A DNA stretch of 62,287 bases from an uncultured Ruminiclostridium sp. (GCA_947629925.1 CANRFO010000013.1:1-62287); one strand, 5' to 3'. Positions 46,889 to 55,610 are shown, numbered from the stretch's first letter. Program-made: numbers and translations. Notes: generated from the sequence alone by a model not told the origin.

Positions 46889-47389
46889 TTATAATAAATA
46901 TCCTTCGTGTTTTAACAACTGCATTTTAACATCAATACCCGCCGCATATCCTGTCATTTCTCCTCCCGCACCCAAAACACGGTGGCAGGGAATTATTATT
47001 GAAATAGGATTATGCCCCACAGCGCCGCCCACAGCCTGCGCCGACATCTTATTTTCGGGAGTATCCAGCGCCTTTGCCAACTCCCCATAAGTAACAGTTT
47101 CTCCATATGGGATTTCAAGAAGCATCTTCCACACCTTCTGCCTGAACTCGCTCCCGCAAGGCTTCAACTCAAGCTCACACGGCGACGGCTTATCACCACC
47201 GAAATATCTGTCCAGCCAGTTTTTGACATTTCTGAGTGCCTCGTGTTCCTCAAAGACAGGCTTTTTGCATTCTGCTGTATTCATAAAATATTTTTGCCCG
47301 CAGAACCAAAGCCCGCTAACAGCGTTATCTTTGCAGGCAATAACGATATCGCCCAAAGACGAGCAATATTTTCCGTATATTTCGCCCAT
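46889..47389 (-). CDS. ogt: Methylated-DNA--protein-cysteine S-methyltransferase
   Basis: 166 residues. The acceptor motif PCHRVLGAGG and the helix-turn-helix region PYGETVTYGELAKAL are intact. It repairs O6-alkylguanine by moving the alkyl group to the Cys of PCHR. Upstream of an SDR gene on minus; it is the last chromosomal gene before the integrated element. Confidence 0.94.
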   Translation of the reverse strand: MGEIYGKYCSSLGDIVIACKDNAVSGLWFCGQKYFMNTAECKKPVFEEHEALRNVKNWLDRYFGGDKPSPCELELKPCGSEFRQKVWKMLLEIPYGETVTYGELAKALDTPENKMSAQAVGGAVGHNPISIIIPCHRVLGAGGEMTGYAAGIDVKMQLLKHEGYLL

Positions 47390-47466
47390 AGCATGACCGC
47401 CTTTCAGAAAATAGCAAAATCAGAGACTTTTGAACTGAAAGTAGCTCATTTTTGGATTTTTGACAA

Positions 47467-47540
47467 AAAATAAAATCTCGGAAACGGCTATATTACGCTG
47501 TTTCCGAGAATGTTGAATGGTGACCCGTACGGGAATTGAA
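47467..47540. repeat. attL: 74-bp direct repeat copy of tRNA-Glu 3' end and terminator
   Basis: Identical over 74 bp to 55626-55699. It contains, read on minus, the last 23 nt of tRNA-Glu with CCA and the hairpin CTCGGAAAC/GTTTCCGAG with T-tract. Marks the left end of the integrated element. Confidence 0.92.
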
Positions 47541-47825
47541 AGTTCCCCATTCATTTATCTGATTTCCAGTAAGTTTAAAAAATTGCGGAAAATACAGCAT
47601 TTAAAAGCAAATTGTAAAAATTCATTTTCGTTGTTTTATGCTAATTTTTTGCACCTTTAGCGGACAAACAGCGGACAAAAAATTTGACATATCCTTGTAT
47701 ATTTTTGATATTGATGATATAAAGATGGGTAACATTTTGATAAATTGTATGACTATGACATGTTTCGCATGACCGAGATCAAAAACAATGACGGAGCATA
47801 CAGGGTCGCATTCAACAATACTTCA
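47541..47825. other. Left non-coding end of the element, with integrase arm sites
   Basis: 285 bp between attL and mcrC. Holds the pair of GCGGACAA sites at 47658-47679. A plus-strand frame 47733-47855 (ATG 47760, reading MFRMTEIKNNDGAYRVAF) has coding-like composition but overlaps the mcrC end and lacks a ribosome binding site; perhaps a gene remnant. Confidence 0.5.
47658..47679 (+). repeat. Putative integrase arm-type site, left
   Basis: AGCGGACAAA occurs twice 11 nt apart; the 22-bp block matches 55589-55610 in the same orientation with one mismatch. The presence of a copy near each attachment site points to integrase or excisionase arm binding. Confidence 0.6.
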
Positions 47826-48878
47826 TTAATAAAAACATTTCACAATGTCCTCTAACTGCTTTGAAATCTTCTCGAATTCCTGGTTGAGATCAAGTGTCCT
47901 CGCCCCGATACTGTTTCCGCCAATCACAAACGGTGCTCCTTCGGGAAATACTTCATCCTCAGTTTTGGCATAGAGCAGAAGTCCGGAAACATTACCTGTA
48001 TTTGCAATATCCATATTTTTCACATATGCAAAAATCTGATACAGATGTGCCGACCTCAGCGTTTCCTTTGTATAGCTCTGTGCCATTGATTTGCCGTAAT
48101 ATTTGGCATCAACGATAAGCGTTCTGCCATCTTTCTGCAAAGTGATATCAGTTTGCATTCTTGGGAGAAACTGTATCATCGTCTGGTCATTTTGCTCGGT
48201 CAGGTTCCATTTAACCTGTATGGATTTCGGATTAAGCTCAGGGTGGTGCTGCTTGTAATATTCCAATATAAACCTCTCATACAGCCGTTCCATATGTTCA
48301 TCCGAAAAGGAAAGGAGTTTGTAACTTCCATCTTTGGTGGTCTGAAGCATACCGTTCAGTACAAGATAACAGATATTCAGTATCAGCTCGTAATTGCGGT
48401 TGTTCCGCTGGTAGATCAGCCTGTTCCAGGTGATATTACCTGGCTGAATCAGTTTCACGTTGCCGAAAAACACACTTATTCGTCTGAGTGCCTGCTTTCT
48501 TTCAGGAGCTACATCATCAGCACGAATCAGTCTGTATATAGTGACTTTCAGTATCTGATTATACAGATTATCCTCTGAAAATTCATCAAATTCACAGGCA
48601 AGTTTTTGTTTATTCTGAACTTTCAACTGAACCGTTTCGTCCATGTTCACCTTGCCACGCATGACGGACAAGCTTTCCTGCATTGGCACATACTCACGGT
48701 ACAGTCCCTGCTTGACCTGACGGGAAATGCCTTTCTCCAGTATTGCCGCAAATAGGTCATGTATCTTGTCAAACTTCTCGCCTGCTACCTGTTTGTAGTC
48801 CTCCTGCTTCAAGATCTGGAAGGCGTAGGACAGCATATAGTAAATATTACGGATAAAAATGCCCTTATCAACGGTCAT
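47826..48878 (-). CDS. mcrC: McrC-type restriction nuclease subunit
   Basis: 350 residues from ATG 48878, which has AGGTG 6 nt upstream; GTG 48887 or ATG 48884 are alternatives. The N-terminal part (IRNIYYMLSYAFQIL) is the McrC/LlaJI-type beginning, and the C-terminal half has the PD-(D/E)XK nuclease core: PRMQTDITL then RTLIVDAKYYG (D...DAK). It should cut DNA recognised and pumped by McrB. It overlaps mcrB by 11 nt, so translation is coupled. Confidence 0.9.
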   Translation of the reverse strand: MTVDKGIFIRNIYYMLSYAFQILKQEDYKQVAGEKFDKIHDLFAAILEKGISRQVKQGLYREYVPMQESLSVMRGKVNMDETVQLKVQNKQKLACEFDEFSEDNLYNQILKVTIYRLIRADDVAPERKQALRRISVFFGNVKLIQPGNITWNRLIYQRNNRNYELILNICYLVLNGMLQTTKDGSYKLLSFSDEHMERLYERFILEYYKQHHPELNPKSIQVKWNLTEQNDQTMIQFLPRMQTDITLQKDGRTLIVDAKYYGKSMAQSYTKETLRSAHLYQIFAYVKNMDIANTGNVSGLLLYAKTEDEVFPEGAPFVIGGNSIGARTLDLNQEFEKISKQLEDIVKCFY

Positions 48879-51870
48879 ATCCATCACCTAATGCCTGATA
48901 TAAAGCATTTGTCCATTCTTCGACTTTTTTATCATCATCAAACCAATATTCTTCTATCAGCGGAATGATCTCATATTCGACAACACCGCGCACCCACTCA
49001 TCATTTATGTCCGACTTGCTTTCGGGTGCAAAATAGCTGTGACCAATCTCAAATCCCTTGCCCAGTGTGTTATCCTTACGAATGGTATTGTTCAGCTCTT
49101 TGATCTTAGCAATGACTGTGTGATACAACTCACAAGAAATATCCTGCGTGTATTCGCCGAAACCGTTCTGAACGGCATTTTCAAAGGCAGGCTGCATTGT
49201 GTAGAAGCTGAAACGTCTTCGTAGCGCATAATCTATCATAGCAAGACTTCTGTCGGCGGTGTTCATCATACCGATGATATGTAAATTTTCAGGAATATAG
49301 AAAGGCGCTCCGCCGTATACGAGGTTCAGCTTGTACTTCTCTCCACGCTTATCAGTCTCAATAAGCATCATCAGCTCGCCGAATATCTTGCTGAGATTTC
49401 CGCGATTGATCTCATCAATTATGAAGAAATAGGGCTTGTCGGGGTTCTCCTTGCACCTCTCGCAGAAGTTGAAGAACACACCGCTTTGCAGTTCAAATCC
49501 GCCGCTGTCATTGGGGCGGTAACCCATAATGAAATCTTCATAGGAATAATTCTGATGAAACTGCACCATACATATGCGGTTTTCGTTTTCCTCCCCAATG
49601 ATGGAATATGCAAGCCGCTTCGCTGAAAATGTCTTGCCCACTCCCGGCGCACCTTGCAATATAATATTTTTTTTTCGGAGAACAAGAGAACGGAGCTTGT
49701 CATATTCTTTCTCTGTCATGAAAACTTCGTTCATAAAATCTGATTTTGTGTAAGGCAGGTAAAATTCATTTCTTTTTAAATCCGAGATTTTCAAACCAAA
49801 ATATGGCTTTAATATCAATTCTTCAAACAGCGCATTATCAGTTACTTTTACACATGTGGAGTTGTAGTTTGATGTCCATACTTTCTTTTGTCCGGTGTAT
49901 TTTTCATGAATTGCCGAACGTGCAATCAGACGGTATGACCTTTCATACCAATCATATTCATCCCAATCTGTCCCTCTTTCTTTATTCAGCTTTGCTTCAT
50001 TTTCTGTAAATTGACCCAACAAAACAATTTCGCCTGCATAGCAGAGAAAGAAATAATCGCCTTTCTTAATTTCGTTCATATATGCATAGCCTTGAATAAC
50101 CTTTGAACCACCCGCAGGACCTGTAAACTGATTGACAACTACAATTTTCTTATCTTCAAATATTTTTCTCAAATCTGTTGTTATCCCACTTGTCATCGGA
50201 GTACCGTGGCTGATTTTCCAGATAACCGGTTCATTGGCAACATCTTCATCAATACTATCGCTTGTTGTTTTCTGATAATCATTCCAGTTTTTAACAAGCC
50301 ATTCAGCTGCTTCTTGTTTTATAGAAATTCCCGAACCTTGCGGACTCCACTCTTGTTCAGGAAATTGATTTTCTAACATTTGCTGAGATAGTATATCATT
50401 TGTTCTGAAATCAATAGCTTTGGTAATCAAAACTTCTGCATAGCGTGTTCCATTTTCAACAACGCTGTCATTGATTACGTATCCTGATGCAAAAATACCT
50501 TTTGGCTCATCGCCAAGCCTTATAAAAAATACAGGGTCACCGGGTTTTATATTTGAGCTTCTGCAACGCCAACTAATATAGAACCCTCCACCACTTTTCA
50601 CAGTCTTGAACATTGTATCCAAACTGTATTCATCAATTTCATTTTCCCAATCGTAATTTTTAGGATTCCAAGCAAGAAGCCAAGCATTAACAAGGGTGTC
50701 ATTATTTACAGTTAATGTACTATCTCTATCTAAAGCTATTTTAAGCTCCTCCCTCAATTTCCAGATATAATTACCCGAGGTCTCACCTTTAGCGGGTTTC
50801 CCCAAATACAGAATAGTCCACCATCTTGAATTATCACTTATTTCTCTCGGCATAAGCGGGCAGTTGGTTTTCGCATGAATGCGTTTTGCAAGTTTTGATG
50901 ATACAATATTATAAAAACCCGGGTCGCGTCCATATTTCTCTGATAATTGCTTACAGGTTGCCTGTCCTCCAATATCCAAAAAAGCATTTACAACAATTAA
51001 ACTGTTTTTATCAAACACTTCCGGGTCTTTGAGAAGGCTGCTCCAATCTTCTATCGAAAGTCCGGGATCATATTCATCAAGCGTTGGAAACCAGTCTGTT
51101 TTTCTCTCCGCCCTATTCTCCTTGTTGACTTGCTCCGAATACCGCCATGCTTCAAAGCTCAGTTCTTTGAAATTTTTAAGGTCACTTTTATCACTTTGCA
51201 GGAAAGTGCGCAATTTTTCGACAATATCAAAATATTTTTCTGACGGTATTTTTGTCTCAATCTCAGGAAGTGTCTGCACCAGTTCCGCAGGCATTTTTCC
51301 GGAATCGTAGATGTACCATATATTGCGCCGATCAAGGTTCAGAAAGACATCCGGTGCAATCCAGTATATTCCCATCGTGATCTTACTATTTCCATTTCCT
51401 TTTTTGTTTATCGTCAAATCGAAATATTTCGAAAATTTTGTCCGATTTTCTGCTGTCGGTTCAGAAGCATATGCAAGCGCCGCCGAGAACAGTTCCCATA
51501 AATCGTCAATATCGCTCTCATCACGTTCATCAACAAAATAATAAAAAGTTGCATTCTGACTATTAAGAACAGGAATACTGTCAAATGATGTGGGAACAGG
51601 TGCGTAAATATTGAATATTTCTGCAATTGCAGAAAGAATTTTCACTCTGGTTTCTTTTTTTATTTTTTTATTGAACAATCCGAAAACCGTAAACGGGTCC
51701 ATATCCACAAGCTGATTTCCTTTTTCGAGTGTGGGCATTTGTAAACCCGTAATATCGTAAATTTTCACGACATTTTCCACAAGTTTGGAACGGTCGTTCC
51801 TGAATTGAAGCAACTTTGCTGCAAACTCCTTGTAAAAATCTACCCAGTCGAATTGGTCTGTATTACTCAT
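48868..51870 (-). CDS. mcrB: McrB-type GTPase with two EVE-like modules
   Basis: 1000 residues. A helical N-terminal region (1-290), a winged-helix-like segment (about 291-345), an EVE/PUA-like module (about 390-510, AWLLAWNPKNYDWENEIDEY), a second EVE-like module (about 550-690, VNQFTGPAGGSKVIQGYAY), then the AAA+ domain (about 720-970): Walker A GAPGVGKT, Walker B FFIIDEINRGN and the McrB signature MNTADRSL. AAA+ McrB hydrolyses GTP to move DNA; EVE modules read modified bases such as 5mC. Two EVE-like modules in one McrB are less usual. Function as modified-DNA restriction with McrC is inferred with good support. Confidence 0.92.
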   Translation of the reverse strand: MSNTDQFDWVDFYKEFAAKLLQFRNDRSKLVENVVKIYDITGLQMPTLEKGNQLVDMDPFTVFGLFNKKIKKETRVKILSAIAEIFNIYAPVPTSFDSIPVLNSQNATFYYFVDERDESDIDDLWELFSAALAYASEPTAENRTKFSKYFDLTINKKGNGNSKITMGIYWIAPDVFLNLDRRNIWYIYDSGKMPAELVQTLPEIETKIPSEKYFDIVEKLRTFLQSDKSDLKNFKELSFEAWRYSEQVNKENRAERKTDWFPTLDEYDPGLSIEDWSSLLKDPEVFDKNSLIVVNAFLDIGGQATCKQLSEKYGRDPGFYNIVSSKLAKRIHAKTNCPLMPREISDNSRWWTILYLGKPAKGETSGNYIWKLREELKIALDRDSTLTVNNDTLVNAWLLAWNPKNYDWENEIDEYSLDTMFKTVKSGGGFYISWRCRSSNIKPGDPVFFIRLGDEPKGIFASGYVINDSVVENGTRYAEVLITKAIDFRTNDILSQQMLENQFPEQEWSPQGSGISIKQEAAEWLVKNWNDYQKTTSDSIDEDVANEPVIWKISHGTPMTSGITTDLRKIFEDKKIVVVNQFTGPAGGSKVIQGYAYMNEIKKGDYFFLCYAGEIVLLGQFTENEAKLNKERGTDWDEYDWYERSYRLIARSAIHEKYTGQKKVWTSNYNSTCVKVTDNALFEELILKPYFGLKISDLKRNEFYLPYTKSDFMNEVFMTEKEYDKLRSLVLRKKNIILQGAPGVGKTFSAKRLAYSIIGEENENRICMVQFHQNYSYEDFIMGYRPNDSGGFELQSGVFFNFCERCKENPDKPYFFIIDEINRGNLSKIFGELMMLIETDKRGEKYKLNLVYGGAPFYIPENLHIIGMMNTADRSLAMIDYALRRRFSFYTMQPAFENAVQNGFGEYTQDISCELYHTVIAKIKELNNTIRKDNTLGKGFEIGHSYFAPESKSDINDEWVRGVVEYEIIPLIEEYWFDDDKKVEEWTNALYQALGDGYDR

Positions 51871-51917
51871 AATTTAGTCCTCCCAATTTGAATTGTCATC
51901 GCTACAATTACAAAAAA

Positions 51918-51958
51918 CACTATTAAAGCCGTTTTCATTCACAAACGGCTTTAATAAT
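51918..51958 (-). terminator. Terminator-like hairpin in the mcrB leader
   Basis: ATTAAAGCCGTTT and AAACGGCTTTAAT (51943-51955 and 51922-51934 on plus) form a 13-bp stem; on minus the stem is followed by AGTGTTTTTTG. It is 48 nt upstream of mcrB, so it either ends an older upstream transcript or attenuates mcrBC. Confidence 0.65.
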
Positions 51959-52034
51959 ATTTGCAACCGCTTTAAATAAGCCACGATTAATTACTATATT
52001 TTTCTTTAAATTTAAATCAGGCAATGTTCTTTTA

Positions 52035-52268
52035 ATACTTATGTATCAATTGAATTTTTGATGGCAAATTCCTTATAACACTATACTCAAACAACAGCTT
52101 CAAGATCTGCTCTGCACCTTTTTTCTGTATCTTTCCACAATGCACCGTCTAATCATACTTTGATACAAATTCCTGAGGATTAAATATTTGCTTTCTTATC
52201 AATGATAAAATAACAAAAATTTCATCATATTCAGTCAATGCTGAATTTATCTCATCGTATGACCTCTT
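52035..52268 (-). pseudogene. Decayed ORF fragment upstream of mcrB
   Basis: A minus-strand frame reads RSYDEINSALTEYDEIFVIL... to TAG at 52151-52149, then GAEQILKLLFEYSVIRNL... to TAA at 52034. The second half resembles the end of large bacterial P-loop ATPase/DUF proteins (AxxILxxLFxYSVIG pattern). No start codon or ribosome binding site. A 15-bp repeat TCTTTTAATACTTAT flanks it at 52028-52042 and 52265-52279. The rest of 51871-52288 shows no intact gene. Confidence 0.4.
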
Positions 52269-52288
52269 TTAATACTTATACACAATAA

Positions 52289-52483
52289 TTATACCATGAA
52301 AATCCGAAATGTCAACGAATAAAACCGCTTTACTGCCGTTTCATAAAGCTCGTGTGAGGGCAGGCCGTTTCGTATCAGCCGTCGTTTCAGGCTGTTCATG
52401 TGTGCTTTGCATTCCTCTTTTGTCTGACAAAATTCGTCATACTCCGAACGGCAGCAGACCTCGTCTTTCCCGCCGAGGAACAT
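52289..52483 (-). CDS. Small Cys-rich protein, probably 5'-truncated
   Basis: 64 residues from ATG 52483. The open frame extends further upstream (adding CGFCGK) without a start codon, so a zinc-finger-like N-terminus may have lost its start. The Cys pattern (CGFCGKMF..CC..FC..EEC) looks metal binding. Unknown function; typical of small mobile-element genes. No good ribosome binding site. Confidence 0.4.
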   Translation of the reverse strand: MFLGGKDEVCCRSEYDEFCQTKEECKAHMNSLKRRLIRNGLPSHELYETAVKRFYSLTFRIFMV

Positions 52484-52555
52484 CTTTCCGCAAAAGCCGC
52501 ATTTCTGCGGGCTCGAAAACCTGCTGCGGCAGTTCTCAGCCGTTTCCGTATGAGC

Positions 52556-52711
52556 TCAAAACGTCATATGCTGCCTTAAAATCTCGTCAAACGTAATTGT
52601 CTTTGCGTTCAGAATAGCTGCCCGAACACTTTCATTATCTTCACTAACAGACTGTGCGATGTCTATCGTGCGGTCTGTTTCATTTATGCGGTAAATCGTA
52701 ACGGTCCCCAT
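52556..52711 (-). CDS. Small protein of unknown function (51 aa)
   Basis: 51 residues starting MGTVTIYRINETDRTIDIAQ. AAAGGGG lies 8 nt before ATG 52711, and a promoter TTGACA/TAGGAT is just upstream. Coding-like but unrecognised; the ferrying element often carries such small genes near its regulatory region. Confidence 0.55.
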   Translation of the reverse strand: MGTVTIYRINETDRTIDIAQSVSEDNESVRAAILNAKTITFDEILRQHMTF

Positions 52712-52738
52712 CTTATTACCCCTTTTTCTTTTTATTTT

Positions 52739-52819
52739 ATCCTATCATAAAATACGCGGGCTGTCAATAATTCTGCGTATTTTCAGATAATTTGCGTATT
52801 TGTTTGCGCACATACGCAA
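52739..52819. promoter_or_regulatory. Divergent control region with TGCGTATTT repeats
   Basis: Minus promoter TTGACA (52767-52762), 17-nt spacer, TAGGAT (52744-52739). Around it TGCGTATTT occurs on plus at 52774-52782 and 52793-52801, and its inverse at 52750-52757 (AAATACGC) and 52812-52819 (ATACGCAA). Likely operators for an element-encoded regulator, or short iterons. Confidence 0.5.
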
Positions 52820-52977
52820 TGCTCAAACGTGAGAAAAAATAAAATGATATTCTGGAAATACAGCAGTGGTTCATCTGGATCCGAAAATATACGAAGCATG
52901 AACTTTCTGAATTTTCCTCACATTCAATATCGGAAAGTGCGGAAAGTACAGAACGTACAATACGAAAGGAAGATAAT

Positions 52978-53250
52978 ATGTCAGACAACGAAAAGAAGAA
53001 GATTATAGACGACATTATAATGCTGCTCACAAAGCTGATCGATATTAAAGAAAACGACGGCTCCAACGGACGCGAACCCGTCGAAATGCTGACAATAAAG
53101 GAGTGTACGGACGCCGTTTCGGGACTTTCCGAGCACACCGTGCGAAAGCTCGTTGCGCAGGGGAAGGTGAAGTATATCCGCACAGGCGAGGGCAAACGCG
53201 GAAAGATCCTTGTCAACAAAGCCGACCTTCTCGGTTATTTTCAGCGATGA
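52978..53250 (+). CDS. Excisionase-family DNA-binding protein
   Basis: 90 residues. An acidic helical N-terminus then a MerR-like winged helix: EMLTIKECTDAVSGLSEHTV and KLVAQGKVKYIRTGEGKRGK, ending NKADLLGYFQR, the usual form of excisionases that direct integrases. GAAAGGAAG before ATG. The open frame continues upstream about 45 codons (QQWFIWIRKYTKHELSEF) without a start, maybe a relic. Confidence 0.87.
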   Translation: MSDNEKKKIIDDIIMLLTKLIDIKENDGSNGREPVEMLTIKECTDAVSGLSEHTVRKLVAQGKVKYIRTGEGKRGKILVNKADLLGYFQR

Positions 53251-53828
53251 CGGTATTTGACGAAGTAAAAGCCGCTCTCAGTATGAAAACAGTCGCAGAG
53301 CGCTGCGGCTTGTCCGTAAGCCGTTCAGGTATGGTACTCTGCCCTTTTCACAAGGACAAAACACCCTCGGCAAAGATATACCGCGATATTTTTCACTGCT
53401 TCGGCTGCGGCGTTCACGTTGATGTTATCGGCTTCGTCCAAAGATTTTTTGAGCTAAAAAGACCGATAGACGCGGTAAGGAAGCTGAATGCGGATTTTCA
53501 CCTTCAGCTTGGTCTGAGCGGTGAGAGGATGCTTTCCGACGTCAGAGAGTATAGGGCAAGGCAAGCCCGCCGTCAGGAGTATGAAAAATGGGAGCAGGAG
53601 GCGTGGCTGACGCTGAGTTCATATTACAGGCTGCTGCTCGGCTGGCGGGAGCTTGCTCCGAAAAGTCCCAACGAAAAGCCTGACGAAAGATTTATCTACG
53701 CGCTGCACCATCTGGACAAGGCGGAGTATCTATGCGAGGAGTTTATAACCGCCGATGAAGAGGTCAAAAAAAGTATGGCGGAAGCCGTGAAGCAGGCGGC
53801 TGACTTTATCCGCGCGCAGCGCGTCTGA
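53247..53828 (+). CDS. CHC2 zinc-finger primase-like protein
   Basis: 193 residues from ATG 53247, which overlaps the excisionase stop (ATGA). CPFHKDKTPSAKIYRDIFHC then FGCG is the CHC2 zinc finger of DnaG-type primases. The catalytic TOPRIM part is missing, so it is a primase-fragment protein common on Clostridia elements, perhaps helping element replication. C-terminal half is helical and charged. Confidence 0.85.
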   Translation: MTVFDEVKAALSMKTVAERCGLSVSRSGMVLCPFHKDKTPSAKIYRDIFHCFGCGVHVDVIGFVQRFFELKRPIDAVRKLNADFHLQLGLSGERMLSDVREYRARQARRQEYEKWEQEAWLTLSSYYRLLLGWRELAPKSPNEKPDERFIYALHHLDKAEYLCEEFITADEEVKKSMAEAVKQAADFIRAQRV

Positions 53829-53839
53829 GCCTCGCAGAG

Positions 53840-53913
53840 CCCCTGTACTTCTGATAGGAAGCGAAGCGGCTGTCAGAAGTACTATGGGGTTACTTTCGGC
53901 AAAGCAAAAGTAA
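53840..53913 (+). other. Double hairpin upstream of the mobilisation gene, possible oriT
   Basis: First hairpin: CCCC-GTACTTCTGA (53840-53854) with TCAGAAGTAC-GGGG (53873-53889). Second, directly abutting: TTACTTT (53890-53896) with AAAGTAA (53907-53913). MobV oriTs are inverted repeats lying just upstream of mob; position fits. Function inferred. Confidence 0.5.
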
Positions 53914-53927
53914 TAGGGGAGATATGT

Positions 53928-54158
53928 ATGAGCAAAACGATTTCAATGTGTCAGGGCAAGGGAAGTCTTGCACACAACAACAGGAAGTTTTTGGCGAAGA
54001 ATATCGACAGCTCCCGTACCAAGGACAACATTGTGTTTGTACGGGAGAAATTGGACGAGGCATATATCAGGCTGTTCGGCGGCGCAGTCGAAAGATATAA
54101 CGCGAAGCAGAAGAGAGCCGACCGAAAAATCGGAGACTACTTTAAGTACCTTCCGTGA
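53928..54158 (+). pseudogene. Truncated MobV/Pre-type mobilisation relaxase
   Basis: 76 residues. KGSLAHNNRKFLAKNI and RYNAKQKRADRKIGDYFKYL match the N-terminus of Mob/Pre relaxases, which are 300-500 residues long, and then the frame stops. The sequence after it is unrelated. Catalytic regions are gone. AGGGGAGAT before ATG remains. Confidence 0.7.
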
Positions 54159-54304
54159 AAAACTTCGTAAGGCTATGGCTTTTATCTATGCCTGTGGGCT
54201 GAGGTCTGACTATGAAAAATTCAGATATAACAGCACCACAATAAATAACACATTAGAGTAAAAAACAAATTTTATGACGTACCCGAAAATGCACATCGGA
54301 CCTC

Positions 54305-54333
54305 TTGACAAGCCTTAGATATTTCGCTAAGAT
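54305..54333 (+). promoter_or_regulatory. Promoter of integrase gene
   Basis: TTGACA (54305-54310), 17-nt spacer, TAAGAT (54328-54333); TAGGAGG before ATG 54376. Confidence 0.6.
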
Positions 54334-54375
54334 TATAGATATACAAGGGTATGTCATAAATATAGGAGGTAATTT

Positions 54376-55560
54376 ATGGCAACCATAAAGAAACGTGGAA
54401 ACAGTTATCTTATCAGAGTGAGCTGTGGCTATGATGTAAACGGCAAACACAAAGAGCAGTCTATGACTTGGAAACCCGACGAGGGCATGACACAACGACA
54501 GATAGAAAAAGAGCTGAACCGTCAGGCGGTAATGTTTGAGGAGTCGGTCAATCACGGTTTCAAGACGTCGTCTATCAAGTTTCAGGAGCTGGCGGAGGAG
54601 TGGTTTGAAAACTATGCTAAGAATGCTCTCAGAAGTACAACATATGAGAGAATGCTTCAGCTCACGCACCGTGTTTACCCTGCGATCGGTCATTTGCGTA
54701 TCGACAAGATCACAGTAAGACAGCTACAAAGTTTTGTGAACTCTCTTGCTAAAGATGGAGCGAATGAAAAGACAGGTAAACCGCTTGCACCTAAGACCAT
54801 TCGCCATAATCTCAGCTTTATTTCGGACGTCTTCAGCTATGCTGTCCGTATGGACATGTTAGCGGACAATCCATGCAGAAAAGTGACTATCCCGAAAGGC
54901 GAGTTCAAGGAAAAACCTATCTACTCTCAGGAGGAAATGGCACAGCTTCTAACGGCGATCAACGGCGAGCCTACAAAGTACAGAGCTTTTTTCTTTCTGA
55001 TAGCGTACAGCGGTTTCCGAAGAAGTGAGATGCTCGGCCTTGAATGGAAAGATGTTGACTTTAAAAACAATATAATCAGCATTAAGAGAACATCCAATTA
55101 CACGTCAGAGCGCGGCACATACACGGATACCACAAAGACTAAACGCTCAAAGCGTGTTCTGAAGATCAGTTCGTATATTATGAACATTCTCAAAGAGCTG
55201 AAAGACGAGCAGGATAAGGAAACGCTCCGTCTGGGCGATAAGTGGGTGTATAGTGATCGATTATTCATTAAATGGAACGGTGAACCGATGAACAATCAAA
55301 CTCCTTACGGCTGGCTGAAAGAGTTTTGCGAAAAGAATGAGTTGCCTTTTTACGGCATACATAGTTTCAGGCATTTCGCAGCTTCAGCTTTGATCTCGGC
55401 AGGACTTGATGTAACAACTGTTTCGGGAGCTTTAGGACATTGTAATTCTGGAACAACTTTGAATGTTTATAGTCATATGTTCCGTACAGCTCAGGCAAGA
55501 GTAGCAGAAGCTATGGATGAAGCGTTCAATTTTATTCCGCAGCAAAACAGCACAACTTAA
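54376..55560 (+). CDS. int: Tyrosine site-specific integrase
   Basis: 394 residues. AP2-like arm-binding N-terminus (KKRGNSYLIRVSCGYD), core-binding SAM-like domain (about 65-165), catalytic domain with Arg in YSGFRRSEMLGLEW, HSFRHFAASAL (His-x-x-Arg), a later His in LGHCNSGTTL and Tyr in NVYSHMF. Cuts and rejoins the att sites in tRNA-Glu. 66 nt from attR, transcribed toward it. Confidence 0.95.
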   Translation: MATIKKRGNSYLIRVSCGYDVNGKHKEQSMTWKPDEGMTQRQIEKELNRQAVMFEESVNHGFKTSSIKFQELAEEWFENYAKNALRSTTYERMLQLTHRVYPAIGHLRIDKITVRQLQSFVNSLAKDGANEKTGKPLAPKTIRHNLSFISDVFSYAVRMDMLADNPCRKVTIPKGEFKEKPIYSQEEMAQLLTAINGEPTKYRAFFFLIAYSGFRRSEMLGLEWKDVDFKNNIISIKRTSNYTSERGTYTDTTKTKRSKRVLKISSYIMNILKELKDEQDKETLRLGDKWVYSDRLFIKWNGEPMNNQTPYGWLKEFCEKNELPFYGIHSFRHFAASALISAGLDVTTVSGALGHCNSGTTLNVYSHMFRTAQARVAEAMDEAFNFIPQQNSTT

Positions 55561-55588
55561 AGCAAAGATGTCCGCTGCAAATCACAAA

Positions 55589-55610
55589 TAGCGGACAAGC
55601 AGCGGACAAA
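55589..55610 (+). repeat. Putative integrase arm-type site, right
   Basis: TAGCGGACAAGCAGCGGACA plus AA matches 47658-47679 with one mismatch. An inverted TGTCCGCT lies at 55570-55577. 16 bp from attR. Confidence 0.6.
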
